Assembly (NCBI RefSeq): GCF_008704205.1
Contig: NZ_VXLC01000006.1
Span: forward strand, 186,001 to 250,000
Origin: Nocardia colli
GTDB lineage: Bacteria > Actinomycetota > Actinomycetes > Mycobacteriales > Mycobacteriaceae
DNA: 64,000 bases
Reading direction: 5' to 3'
Part shown: positions 40,882-49,556 of the stretch, piece after piece
How positions within the stretch are numbered: position 1 is the first letter of the stretch
Layout: each line of letters starts with the position of its first letter
Translations under genes and position numbers: made by a program
Notes under the pieces: model-generated
Database searches by the model: none
Told to the model about the DNA's origin: nothing
Seen by the model: the letters and a program-made list of their open reading frames with translations, nothing else

Positions 40882-42990
40882 ATGCTTCTGACGATCACTT
40901 GCACACCACCGGACGGCGCGGCTTGGCCGGCGACCGATCTGGGGTTCTTGCTGCACAAGAATCCCGACCGGGTGCAGGCGTTCGAGCAGTCGTACGGCAC
41001 GGCGCACGTGGTGTACCCGGAGGCGACGGCCACACGGTGCACCGTGGCGCTGGTGCTGGAGATCGATCCGATCCGGTTGGTGCGCGGACGTTCCCGTGGG
41101 ACACCGGATTTCAGCCTCGGGCAGTACGTCAACGATCGGCCGTATGCGGCGTCGTCGTTGCTGTCGGTGGCGATCGGCGCGGTGTTCCGCACGGCGCTGC
41201 ACGGACGGTGCACGTTGCGGCCGGAACTGGTGCAGACGGCATTGCCGTTGCGGATCGAGTTGCCCGCGGTGCCGTGTCGCGGCGGGGCGGAGGTGGCCGA
41301 GCGGATGTTCGCGCCGCTCGGCTGGGCAGTGACCGCCACTCCGCTGCCGTTGGATCCGGCGTTCCCGGAGTGGGGTGATTCGCATTACCTGCGGGTCGAG
41401 TTGTCCGGAACCGTGCTCCTGTCGGACGCGCTGTCGCACCTGTACGTGCTGCTGCCGGTACTGGACGGGGCCAAGCACTACTGGGTAGCCGGCGACGAGG
41501 TCGACAAACTGATCCGGGCCGGCGGCGGGTGGCTGGCCGAGCATCCGGAGCGCGGCTGGATCACGCGCCGGTACCTGGCGCGCCGGCATTCGCTGGTGCG
41601 AACGGCGTTGGCCCGATTGGCGGAGTTGGACGAGGTCGAGCCGGAACTGCTGGACGCGGTGGAGGTGGACGACTGCGACGAGGCCGAGCCGAGCGAGGCT
41701 GGGCAGGTCATCGAGTCTGCCGAAACACCTTTCGGCACAAGCCGACTGGCTTCCATCAGCGATGCTGACTCGAACGCGACGGCTCCGGGAGATCCGGTAG
41801 CCGTCAGCAGCGGTGCGCCGGTGAGCACCCGGTTCGACGACGAGAAGAACCTCCCGGCCAACCCGGTGAGCGATACCAGCGGCACAACGGTCGCAGTCGG
41901 CAGCGCCGCGACCCCGAGCGACACTCTCACCGCGGCAGACAGCGACAACACACCCGCCACCGGCAGCACGCCCGATAACGGCAGCGCAACTGCGGCGACC
42001 CACAGCAGCACAGCCGTGGGAGTCGGCGGCGCTGCGTCCCCGGGCGACCATGTCATCGCGGCCGACAGCGACAACACACCCGTCACCGGCAGCGCGACCG
42101 ATAGCGGCGGCGCTACCGCGGAGACCTACAGCAGCACGACGGACGGCGCGACCGCTAGCGATGTCCCACGCGTGACGGTGACAGACGGCGGCGTCGACAC
42201 GACCGCGAACGTCAGTTTCACCGCGACCGGCACAAATGCCACTGCGTCGACCGGTGACGACAGCGCGAATGGGAGTCAGGGCGGCGGCGCGTCGATGGCT
42301 GATGGCCTGGGCGCGGTGCCGATTGGACACGGTGCGGTCGAAACTGTCGGCGGGTCAACGTCTTTGGCGGTGACGCGGCGGGCGGCGGTGGTTTCCGCGC
42401 TGCATGAGGTGGGGGCGCGGCGGGTGCTCGATCTCGGGTGTGGTGAGGGGGCGTTGTTGCGGGAGTTGCTGGCGGACAAGGCGTTCAGTGAGATCGTGGG
42501 GGTGGATGTGTCGATGCGGGCGTTGCATGTCGCCGAACGTAAGTTGCGGCTCGAGCGGATGCCTGAACGGGTGGCGCAGCGGCTGACGCTGCGGCAGGGG
42601 GCGCTGACCTACACCGATACTCGGTTGCGCGGGTATGACGCGGCGGTGCTGATGGAGGTCATCGAGCACGTCGATCTGCCGCGGCTCGGGGCGCTGGAGC
42701 ACGCCGTGTTCGCTTCGGCGGCGCCAGGTGCGGTGGTGGTCACCACGCCCAACGCGGAGTTCAACGTGCGTTTCGAGACGTTGGCGGCGGACACGTTCCG
42801 GCATGCCGATCATCGATTCGAATGGACCAGAGCGGAATTCGCGGCGTGGGCCGACGGAGTCGCGGCCCGGCACGGGTACAGCGTGCGGTTCGTGCCGATC
42901 GGCGTGCCCGATCCAGAGCTCGGGGCGCCCACGCAGATGGCTGTTTTCACGAAATCAGAGGTCACTACGACAGCGGAAGGGGCGGCATGA
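40882..42990 (+). CDS. hen1: 3'-terminal RNA ribose 2'-O-methyltransferase Hen1, with large insertion
   Basis: 702 residues, about 200 longer than usual bacterial Hen1. The N-terminal half (1 to about 265, LTITCTPPDGAAWPATDLGFLLHKNP) is the domain that binds and activates the Pnkp ligase. Residues about 270-490 are a low-complexity Thr/Ala/Ser/Asp/Gly insertion with a duplicated 42-residue block. The C-terminal methyltransferase domain has the SAM motif LDLGCGEG (from D517), the metal site MEVIEHVD, TTPNAEFNVRFE and HADHRFEWTRAEF. Hen1 methylates the 2'-OH of the 3' end at a break before Pnkp reseals it, so the repaired RNA resists recutting. The stop overlaps the pnkp start (ATGA). Confidence 0.93.
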   Translation: MLLTITCTPPDGAAWPATDLGFLLHKNPDRVQAFEQSYGTAHVVYPEATATRCTVALVLEIDPIRLVRGRSRGTPDFSLGQYVNDRPYAASSLLSVAIGAVFRTALHGRCTLRPELVQTALPLRIELPAVPCRGGAEVAERMFAPLGWAVTATPLPLDPAFPEWGDSHYLRVELSGTVLLSDALSHLYVLLPVLDGAKHYWVAGDEVDKLIRAGGGWLAEHPERGWITRRYLARRHSLVRTALARLAELDEVEPELLDAVEVDDCDEAEPSEAGQVIESAETPFGTSRLASISDADSNATAPGDPVAVSSGAPVSTRFDDEKNLPANPVSDTSGTTVAVGSAATPSDTLTAADSDNTPATGSTPDNGSATAATHSSTAVGVGGAASPGDHVIAADSDNTPVTGSATDSGGATAETYSSTTDGATASDVPRVTVTDGGVDTTANVSFTATGTNATASTGDDSANGSQGGGASMADGLGAVPIGHGAVETVGGSTSLAVTRRAAVVSALHEVGARRVLDLGCGEGALLRELLADKAFSEIVGVDVSMRALHVAERKLRLERMPERVAQRLTLRQGALTYTDTRLRGYDAAVLMEVIEHVDLPRLGALEHAVFASAAPGAVVVTTPNAEFNVRFETLAADTFRHADHRFEWTRAEFAAWADGVAARHGYSVRFVPIGVPDPELGAPTQMAVFTKSEVTTTAEGAA
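41890..42141 (+). repeat. tandem imperfect 126-bp duplication inside hen1
   Basis: Two adjacent copies, 41890-42015 and 42016-42141, align over the whole unit; the best-kept part begins GCNGACAGCGACAACACACC in both. The unit is 42 codons, so the duplication keeps frame and lengthens the low-complexity insertion of Hen1. It encodes blocks such as ADSDNTPATGS and ADSDNTPVTGS. Confidence 0.85.
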
Positions 42991-45584
42991 TGACGGAGCT
43001 TTCGGTGCCCGAGCTGTCCCTGGTGGTGTTGATCGGCAGCACTGGATCGGGCAAGTCGACGTTCGCGCGCAAGCACTTTCGGTCGACCGCGGTGGTGTCC
43101 TCCGATGCCTGCCGCGGCGTGGTGAGCGACGACGAGAACGACCAGTCGGCGACCGCCGAGGCGTTCGCGCTGTTGCACCACATCGCCGGCGTTCGGCTGC
43201 GGCGTGGACTGCGCACGGTCGTCGACGCGACCAACGTGCAGGCCAAGTCGCGGCAGGAACTGATCGCGGTGGCCCGCGCGCACGACGTGCTGCCGGTGGC
43301 GATCGTGCTGGATGTACCGGATTCGGTGTGCCTGGAACGTAATTCGGCGCGACCGGACCGGGCTTCGCTCGGCGCGCACGTGGTGATCCGGCAGCAGCGC
43401 GAGCTGCGGCGCAGCCTGCGCGGGCTGGAGCGGGAGGGCTTCCGCAAGGTGTACGTCCTGCGCGGGGTGGCCGAGATCGAAGCGGCGACCATCGTCGACG
43501 AGAAGGCATGGAACGACAAGCGGGAGCTGACCGGGCCGTTCGACGTGATCGGTGACGTGCACGGGTGCCGCAGCGAATTGGAAACGCTGCTGGGCGAACT
43601 CGGGTACGCCATCGATCGCGACGATGCGGGCCGGGCGATCGGCGCGCGCCATCCCGAGGGTCGTACGGCGGTGTTCGTCGGCGACCTCGTCGACCGCGGG
43701 CCGGACACTCCGGGCGTGCTGCGGCTGGTGATGGGCATGGTCGCGGCGGGAACCGGCCTCTGCGTCACCGGCAATCACGAGAACAAGCTCGTGCGGGCCC
43801 TCGACGGCAAGCAGGTCCGGGTGGCACACGGCTTGGCCGAATCGCTGGCGCAGCTCGAAGCCGAGGACGACGTGTTCCGCAAGGCGGCGCACGATTTCTG
43901 CCGCGGGCTGGTCAGCCACTATGTGCTCGACGGCGGCAAGCTGGTCGTCGCGCACGCGGGGCTGAAGGAAGAGTTCCACGGGCGGGCTTCGGGGCGAGTG
44001 CGGTCGTTCGCGATGTACGGCGAAACCACCGGGGAGACAGACGAATACGGCCTGCCGGTGCGGTATCCGTGGGCCAACGACTATCGCGGTCGCGCCACGG
44101 TGCTGTACGGGCACACGCCGGTGCTCGATTTGCAGTGGGTGAACAACACGCTGTGCCTGGACACCGGCGTGGTGTTCGGCGGACGGCTCTCGGCGCTGCG
44201 CTATCCGGAGCGAGAGCCGGTTTCGGTTGCGGCCGAGTCGGTTTGGTACGAGCCGGTGCGGCCGCTCGAAGCGGTGACGATCAGTACGCCCGAGGGCGTG
44301 GTGCACCGCGATCCCGGCGTACTCGACCTGGAGGACGTGATCGGCCGGCGGGTGGTGGAGACCAGGTATCACGGCCGGGTCGGCGTGCAGGAGGAAAATG
44401 CCTGCGCCGCACTGGAAGTGATGAGCCGCTTCGCCATCGATCCGCGCTGGCTGGTGTATCTGCCGCCGACGATGGCGCCCTGTGCGACGTCGGACCAGGC
44501 GGGTTACCTGGAGCATCCGGCGGAGGCGTTCGCGTACTACCGCGCGGAGGGTGTCGATCAGCTGGTGTGCGAGGAGAAGCACATGGGGTCGCGGGCGGTG
44601 GTCCTGGTCGCCAGGTCCGCTCAGGCCGCGCGGGACCGGTTCGGCGTCGATGACGGCGGCACCGGGGTGATCTACACGCGCACCGGGCGGCCGTTCTTCG
44701 ATGATCCGGCGCACACCGAGGCGTTGCTTACTCGCGTGCGAGTCGCTGCCGATACGGCGGGGCTGTTCGATGAGCTGCGCACCGAATGGCTGCTGCTCGA
44801 TGCCGAGCTGATGCCATGGTCGGCGAAGGCAATCGGGTTGCTGCGCAACCAGTATGCCGCCGTCGGCGCCGCGGCACGGGCGGCGCTCGGCGCGACTACC
44901 GACGTGTTGGCGGCGGTGGCGGAACGCGGATTGGATGTCGCCGATCTGGCGAACCGCACCGGGGAACGCCAGGACGACGCGGCGGCGTTCGCCAAGGCTT
45001 ATGGCCGCTACTGCTGGCCGGTCGACGGCCTGTCCGGGCTTCGGCTCGCACCGTTCCAGATCCTGGCCGGCGAAGGGACGAATTATGCAGTACGCGAGCA
45101 TGATTGGCACCTCACGCTGATCGACCGCCTGGTCGCGGCCGACACCGAGCTGTGCACCTCGACGGGCCGGATGTTCGTCGATCTGACCGATCCGGACAGC
45201 GTCGCGGCCGCCACCACCTGGTGGACCGAGCTCACCACGGCGGGCGGCGAAGGCATGGTGGTCAAGCCCCGGCAGGCGCTGGTGCGCGGACCGAAGAAGT
45301 CCGAAGGCGCCACCGGAGACGGCAGGCTGGTGCAGCCCGGCGTGAAATGCCGTGGCCCCGAGTACCTCCGGATCATCTACGGCCCGGAATACCTGCGCGA
45401 GGCCAACCTCGATCGCCTGCGTTCGCGCGGCCTCGGCCGCAAGCGCTCGATGGCGTTGCGCGAGTACGCCCTCGGCCTCGAGGCCTTAGACCGGCTCGCC
45501 GCGGGTGAACCGCTGTGGCGGGTCCACGAGGCCGTCTTCGCGGTGCTCGCGCTGGAATCGGAGCCGGTCGACCCACGGCTGTGA
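42987..45584 (+). CDS. pnkp: polynucleotide kinase-phosphatase-ligase Pnkp (RNA repair)
   Basis: 865 residues in three modules. The 5'-OH kinase has a P-loop GSTGSGKST (17-25). The metallophosphoesterase that removes 2',3'-cyclic phosphate has GDVHG (189-193), GDLVDRG and GNHEN. The adenylyltransferase/ligase has the nucleotidyl lysine in EEKHMGS (K531). Pnkp heals and seals RNA broken by ribotoxins and works in a heterotetramer with Hen1, whose gene overlaps it by four bases. All active-site motifs are intact, so the enzyme should be functional. Two successive ATG codons (42987, 42990) are possible starts. Confidence 0.96.
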   Translation: MMTELSVPELSLVVLIGSTGSGKSTFARKHFRSTAVVSSDACRGVVSDDENDQSATAEAFALLHHIAGVRLRRGLRTVVDATNVQAKSRQELIAVARAHDVLPVAIVLDVPDSVCLERNSARPDRASLGAHVVIRQQRELRRSLRGLEREGFRKVYVLRGVAEIEAATIVDEKAWNDKRELTGPFDVIGDVHGCRSELETLLGELGYAIDRDDAGRAIGARHPEGRTAVFVGDLVDRGPDTPGVLRLVMGMVAAGTGLCVTGNHENKLVRALDGKQVRVAHGLAESLAQLEAEDDVFRKAAHDFCRGLVSHYVLDGGKLVVAHAGLKEEFHGRASGRVRSFAMYGETTGETDEYGLPVRYPWANDYRGRATVLYGHTPVLDLQWVNNTLCLDTGVVFGGRLSALRYPEREPVSVAAESVWYEPVRPLEAVTISTPEGVVHRDPGVLDLEDVIGRRVVETRYHGRVGVQEENACAALEVMSRFAIDPRWLVYLPPTMAPCATSDQAGYLEHPAEAFAYYRAEGVDQLVCEEKHMGSRAVVLVARSAQAARDRFGVDDGGTGVIYTRTGRPFFDDPAHTEALLTRVRVAADTAGLFDELRTEWLLLDAELMPWSAKAIGLLRNQYAAVGAAARAALGATTDVLAAVAERGLDVADLANRTGERQDDAAAFAKAYGRYCWPVDGLSGLRLAPFQILAGEGTNYAVREHDWHLTLIDRLVAADTELCTSTGRMFVDLTDPDSVAAATTWWTELTTAGGEGMVVKPRQALVRGPKKSEGATGDGRLVQPGVKCRGPEYLRIIYGPEYLREANLDRLRSRGLGRKRSMALREYALGLEALDRLAAGEPLWRVHEAVFAVLALESEPVDPRL

Positions 45585-45723
45585 CGGGTGTGCCGACCCC
45601 GGACCAACTGTCTCAGACCCATTGCACGCGACGACTGACACGCGTTACCGTGGGGCGTTAGCAAGCCGCTTGCAAGTGTTACCGCGACGGCTTGTCTGGC
45701 GTACGGGACAAAGGAGTCTGACC

Positions 45724-46959
45724 ATGCCGTTCGCGAGTTCGGACAGCACACCCAGCAACGGGCACATGCTTATCGACGACCGCTTCACCGTCGTGGCCGG
45801 GAAGTTCTTCTCGATGTTCCGGCGCAAGCGACAGGGCGGCGGCGCCCTCGCGGTCTACCTGAACGGTGCGCCGGTGCTGGACATCTGGGCCGGGTGGGCG
45901 GACAGCGACCGGCGCTGGCACGCCGACACGATGGCGCTGTCGTATTCGACCGGCAAGGGTGTCGCGGCCACGGTCATCAATCGGCTGGCCGAACGCGGCG
46001 TGCTCGACTACGACGCCCCGGTGGCCACCTACTGGCCGGAGTTCGCGGCGAACGGCAAGGAAGCCATCACCCTGCGCGACGTACTGAGTCACCGCGCCGG
46101 ATTGCAGCGCACCCGCGGCCTGGTCGACGATCCGGCGGACCTGCTCGACCACGACGCCATGGCCGCCGCCATCGCCGCCTCCGCGCCGGACCCGCTGCGG
46201 CTGCGCGCGTCCGGGTATCACGGGCTCACCTTCGGCACCATCGTCGCGGAGATCGCGCAGCGGGCGACCGGGCGCAAATTCACCGACCTGGTGCGCTCCG
46301 AGCTGGCGAAACCGCTGGGCGACAACGACTTCTATTTCGGCGTCCCGCAGCGCGAGCGGCATCGGCTGGCCAAGCTGTCGCCGCGGCTCGGGGTCGCGCG
46401 GGTGCCGTTCGACCGGATGATCGCCCCGTTCGCCTCGCTGCGCGCGGTGCATTCGGCGCGCAGCGCGGTGTACGACGGCTGGGCCGACATGACGCTCGGC
46501 GAGCAGCCCTACGACACGATGATGCCCGGCTGGAACGGGGTTTTCACGGCGCGCGCACTGGCCAAGATGTACGGCGCGATCGCCAACGACGGCATGATCG
46601 GCCGCCGGCGGCTGCTGCGGCCGGAGACCACCCGGCTGATCGCGCAGATGCCGCCGAACGGGCGGTTCGACTACGTGCTCGGCGCCGCACCGCATTTCGC
46701 GCTCGGCTATCACCGCGGCATCGTCGGCACCAAGCTGACCCGGCAGGCGTTGGGGCACTTCGGAATCGGCGGATCAGGCGGTATCGCCATGCCGAGTTTC
46801 GGTCTTTCGGTCGCGTTCGTCACCAATCACCTCGGCAATCACGCGATGTCACTGGGCGACGCGCGGCTGCCGGTGCTCGCCATGCTCGCGCAGCGGGCCG
46901 CCCGCGGGCTGGAAGGCACCGGCGAACTGCCGGATTCCCTCGACGTCGCGGTCGGTTGA
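45724..46959 (+). CDS. serine esterase / beta-lactamase-fold hydrolase (class C type)
   Basis: 411 residues of the beta-lactamase family 8 esterase group (EstB/LipP type). The catalytic S-x-x-K is S75-TGK78 in SYSTGKGVAA, with a Tyr in GYHGLTFG (the Y-x-N/Y-x-S equivalent) and family blocks AVYLNGAPVLDIWAGWAD and LRDVLSHRAGL. These enzymes hydrolyse short esters; true beta-lactamase activity is usually low. AAAGGAG lies 10 bases before ATG 45724. No signal peptide is visible, so it is probably cytoplasmic. It may be the counterpart of mycobacterial LipP, which from memory lies between tig and the Nei gene. Confidence 0.88.
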   Translation: MPFASSDSTPSNGHMLIDDRFTVVAGKFFSMFRRKRQGGGALAVYLNGAPVLDIWAGWADSDRRWHADTMALSYSTGKGVAATVINRLAERGVLDYDAPVATYWPEFAANGKEAITLRDVLSHRAGLQRTRGLVDDPADLLDHDAMAAAIAASAPDPLRLRASGYHGLTFGTIVAEIAQRATGRKFTDLVRSELAKPLGDNDFYFGVPQRERHRLAKLSPRLGVARVPFDRMIAPFASLRAVHSARSAVYDGWADMTLGEQPYDTMMPGWNGVFTARALAKMYGAIANDGMIGRRRLLRPETTRLIAQMPPNGRFDYVLGAAPHFALGYHRGIVGTKLTRQALGHFGIGGSGGIAMPSFGLSVAFVTNHLGNHAMSLGDARLPVLAMLAQRAARGLEGTGELPDSLDVAVG

Positions 46960-46962
46960 GCG

Positions 46963-47358
46963 TCAGCTGTCGCGTTTGAGTTTGCGCCAGCCACCGGCCC
47001 GGTTGTTCGCGATGATCTGCTCGAACATCGCGAGCAGCGGTGCGGCAGGGACCTTTTCGCCCTCGCGGACGGAGACGGTGCGCGCGGTCTTGTTGTCGTG
47101 CCCCGCGGTGATGATGCCGTCGGGATCCGGCACGATGGCTCCGTCGTAGAGGAAGACGTTGACGTGCGTCTTCGCGGCAAGCAGCGCGCAGATGTTGCCG
47201 TCGAGCACGAAGTACGGCTGCACCGTGCGCTTGATGGTCTCGACCACCTCGGGGTCGGCGGCGTGCACCAGCTCGCGCACCTCCCGGCAGATCGCTTGCT
47301 GCCAGGCGGGCAAGGCGTCGATGTAAGTGTCGACGCGCGGGTCGGCCTCGTAGGACAT
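46963..47358 (-). CDS. DUF1801-type protein
   Basis: 131 residues with the DUF1801 pattern: DTYIDALPAWQQAICREVRELVHAADPEVVETIKRTVQPYF (in consecutive helices), LAAKTHVNVFLYDGAIVPDP and a C-terminal helix LLAMFEQIIANNRAGGWRKL. The fold is that of YdhG/YjbR-like small proteins of unknown function. Start at ATG 47358. It ends four bases from the esterase stop and is divergent from the TetR gene. Family assignment is by motif recollection. Confidence 0.75.
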   Translation of the reverse strand: MSYEADPRVDTYIDALPAWQQAICREVRELVHAADPEVVETIKRTVQPYFVLDGNICALLAAKTHVNVFLYDGAIVPDPDGIITAGHDNKTARTVSVREGEKVPAAPLLAMFEQIIANNRAGGWRKLKRDS

Positions 47359-47412
47359 GGGCCGATCCAAACACAATCCCGGCGGGCCGGTGTCCGTTTC
47401 TCGCCAGCGTGA

Positions 47413-47428
47413 GTACGATCGACCGTAT
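47413..47428. promoter_or_regulatory. operator-like site overlapping the TetR start codon
   Basis: GTACGATCGACCGTAT differs at two positions from the perfect palindrome ATACGGTCGACCGTAT found upstream of the neighbouring MFS gene. Its last two bases are the A and T of the TetR ATG (47427). The match indicates autoregulation by the same protein. Confidence 0.65.
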
Positions 47429-48071
47429 GGAAAGTGGCCCCGATCCCGCGGCCCTCGCTCACCGCGAGCCCGCAGAGATCACCGACAAGCGCCTCCTGCG
47501 CGGGGCGAAGACGCGGCAGACCGTGCTGCGGCACGCGGTCGACATCGCCTCGCTGGACGGGCTGGAGGGGCTGAGCTTCGGCCGGCTCGCGACGGACTCC
47601 GGGCTGAGCAAAGCGGGCATCCAGACGCTGTTCAAGACCAAGGAGGCGCTGCAACTGGCTGCCATCGACTTCGCGCGCGACATGTTCGTCGACACCGTGG
47701 TCGAGCCGGCCCGGCCCGTACCGCACGGCGTCGCCAGGTTCCGGGCGCTGGTGCAGAACTGGCTGGCCTACGTGCAGAACCCGCTGTTCGCCGGCGGCTG
47801 CTTCTGGGTCGCGAACATGCCGGAGCAGGACAGCAGGCCGGGCCCGGTGCGCGACGCGCTGTTCCGCGACCGCCAGGCGTGGCTGCGCATCCTCGAGCGC
47901 GAACTGCGGCACGCGGTGACCGCGGGCGAGATCGCCGAGACCGACGCGGAACTCGCCGCCTTCCAGATCGACGCCGTGCTCCTGGTGACCAACACCGCAC
48001 TGCGCCTCGACGACGAACGCGCCATCCCTAGGGCATGGCGCGTCGTCGACAGCTTCCTTACTTCGCCCTGA
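47427..48071 (+). CDS. TetR family transcriptional regulator
   Basis: 214 residues from ATG 47427. An in-frame GTG at 47409 would place six codons inside the operator-like site and is less likely. The helix-turn-helix is TRQTVLRHAVDIASLDGLEGLSFGRLA followed by LSKAGIQTLFKTKEALQLAAIDFA in two blocks. The ligand domain includes FAGGCFWVANMPEQ, reminiscent of TetR_C regulators with a conserved G-G-C-F. Its gene converges with and overlaps the end of the MFS gene by 14 bp, and matching palindromes lie before both genes, so it is the local repressor of that exporter. Confidence 0.9.
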   Translation: MESGPDPAALAHREPAEITDKRLLRGAKTRQTVLRHAVDIASLDGLEGLSFGRLATDSGLSKAGIQTLFKTKEALQLAAIDFARDMFVDTVVEPARPVPHGVARFRALVQNWLAYVQNPLFAGGCFWVANMPEQDSRPGPVRDALFRDRQAWLRILERELRHAVTAGEIAETDAELAAFQIDAVLLVTNTALRLDDERAIPRAWRVVDSFLTSP

Positions 48072-49494
48072 CCCCAGGCGGCAGCCGGAAGATCAGCGCG
48101 GTCACCACGATCGCGAGCACGCAGGTCGCGATCGAGGCCATGGCGAAGGCATGCGCCGCCGCCGCTGCCCCGCCGTCCGTGTCGGGGCGGAACGCGGCGA
48201 AGAAGACCGCGCCGATCACCGCGACCCCTAGTGCGCCGCCGACCTGTTGTGCGGTCGACAGCGCGCCGGAGGCGGTGCCGACGGCGTCCGGGCTGATCCC
48301 GGACAGCACCGTGCCGAGCAGCGGCGTGATGAGCAGTCCGCCGCCGAGACTCTGGAACATCAGCGTCGGAATGATCAGGGCCGGAGTGAGTTCGGGACCG
48401 AAGAGCAAGACGAGAACGGTCGTCAGATAGCCGGTCGCCACGATGATCGCGCCGACTTCCAGTACGCGCCGACCATATTTCGGCATCAGCCGACCCGCGA
48501 TCATGCTGAAGACGAAGAAGGTCGTCGCGGCGGGCGCGTACACCAGGCCCGAGCCCAGCGCCGAGAGGCCGAGGCCCTCCTGCATCGAAATCGACAGTGC
48601 CAGATAGTAAGACGACAGGAACGCGTACACGCACAGGACCAGCACGATGCCCACCGCGAACGAGCGCTGCGCGAACAACGCCAGTCGCACGAGCGGGTCG
48701 CCGCCCGCGCGATCGACCCCTCGTTCGATCGCGACGAACAGCCGGAACGCGGCGGCGCTCGCCACGAAGCAGGCCCAGATCCACCACGGCCAGCCCGCCT
48801 CGCGGCCCTGGATCAGGGGAAAGGTCAGCAGGACCAGCGCGGCACTCAACGCGAATACGCCTGGCACGTCGAGCTTTCGGGCTCCTTCCGCGCGCGATTC
48901 CGGCACGTACCGGAGGGCCAGCAGGATCGTCACCACGCCGATGGGCACATTCACCCAGAACACGCCGCGCCACTGCGAGCCGAACAGGTCGGCGCCGATC
49001 AGCAGCCCGCCGATGAGCTGACCGCCGATGGTGCCCAGGCCGATCACCACGCCGAGCACCCCGAACACGCGGTGCCGGGCGTGCTCCGGCACCAGCACGG
49101 CGATCATCGTGAAGACCTGCGGAACCATCAGCGCCGCACCGAGTCCCTGCACGACCCGCGCCGCGATCAACATGCCCGGGTCCGGTGCGGCGGCACAGAC
49201 GATCGAGGACAGCGTGAACACGACCGCGCCGAGGAGGAAGATCCGTTTGCGCCCGTACATGTCCGCGAAACGGCCGCCGGTGATCATCAGTACCGCGTAG
49301 CTCAGCTGGTAGCCGGCGAGGATCCACTGGAGTTGCCCCTCGGAGGCGCCGAGGTCCGCGCGGATCGCCGGGCCCGCGACCACCACGATGTACGAGTCGA
49401 GGATCGCCATGAACATGCCGATCATGACGACCGACACCGCGGTCCACGGCACGACGGCCGAGCTCGTGCCGATCGGTTGTCTCACATCCGTCAT
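48058..49494 (-). CDS. MFS drug exporter, DHA2 family
   Basis: 478-residue membrane protein with about 14 helices. It has the first-helix DHA2 signature (MIGMFMAILDSYIVVVAGPAI), the loop motif GGRFADMYGRKR and a C-terminal EMRB-type region (DAVGTASGALSTAQQVGGALG). Expected to pump out hydrophobic drugs. ATG 49494 is selected because the palindromic operator stands just upstream at 49505-49520; the longer frame runs into the methyltransferase region on the same strand and is a shadow. Controlled, by operator match, by the TetR protein at 47427. Confidence 0.92.
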   Translation of the reverse strand: MTDVRQPIGTSSAVVPWTAVSVVMIGMFMAILDSYIVVVAGPAIRADLGASEGQLQWILAGYQLSYAVLMITGGRFADMYGRKRIFLLGAVVFTLSSIVCAAAPDPGMLIAARVVQGLGAALMVPQVFTMIAVLVPEHARHRVFGVLGVVIGLGTIGGQLIGGLLIGADLFGSQWRGVFWVNVPIGVVTILLALRYVPESRAEGARKLDVPGVFALSAALVLLTFPLIQGREAGWPWWIWACFVASAAAFRLFVAIERGVDRAGGDPLVRLALFAQRSFAVGIVLVLCVYAFLSSYYLALSISMQEGLGLSALGSGLVYAPAATTFFVFSMIAGRLMPKYGRRVLEVGAIIVATGYLTTVLVLLFGPELTPALIIPTLMFQSLGGGLLITPLLGTVLSGISPDAVGTASGALSTAQQVGGALGVAVIGAVFFAAFRPDTDGGAAAAAHAFAMASIATCVLAIVVTALIFRLPPGVRAK

Positions 49495-49504
49495 AATGGA
49501 GACA

Positions 49505-49520
49505 ATACGGTCGACCGTAT
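49505..49520. promoter_or_regulatory. perfect palindromic operator upstream of MFS gene
   Basis: ATACGGTCGACCGTAT is a perfect 16-bp palindrome ten bases upstream of the MFS start codon. A close copy overlaps the start of the TetR gene at the other end of the exporter (47413-47428), so the site can be assigned to that regulator with fair confidence. Confidence 0.75.
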
Positions 49521-49556
49521 GTTTATCGCAACCGATTCGACCGGCGCGAACTCGAC

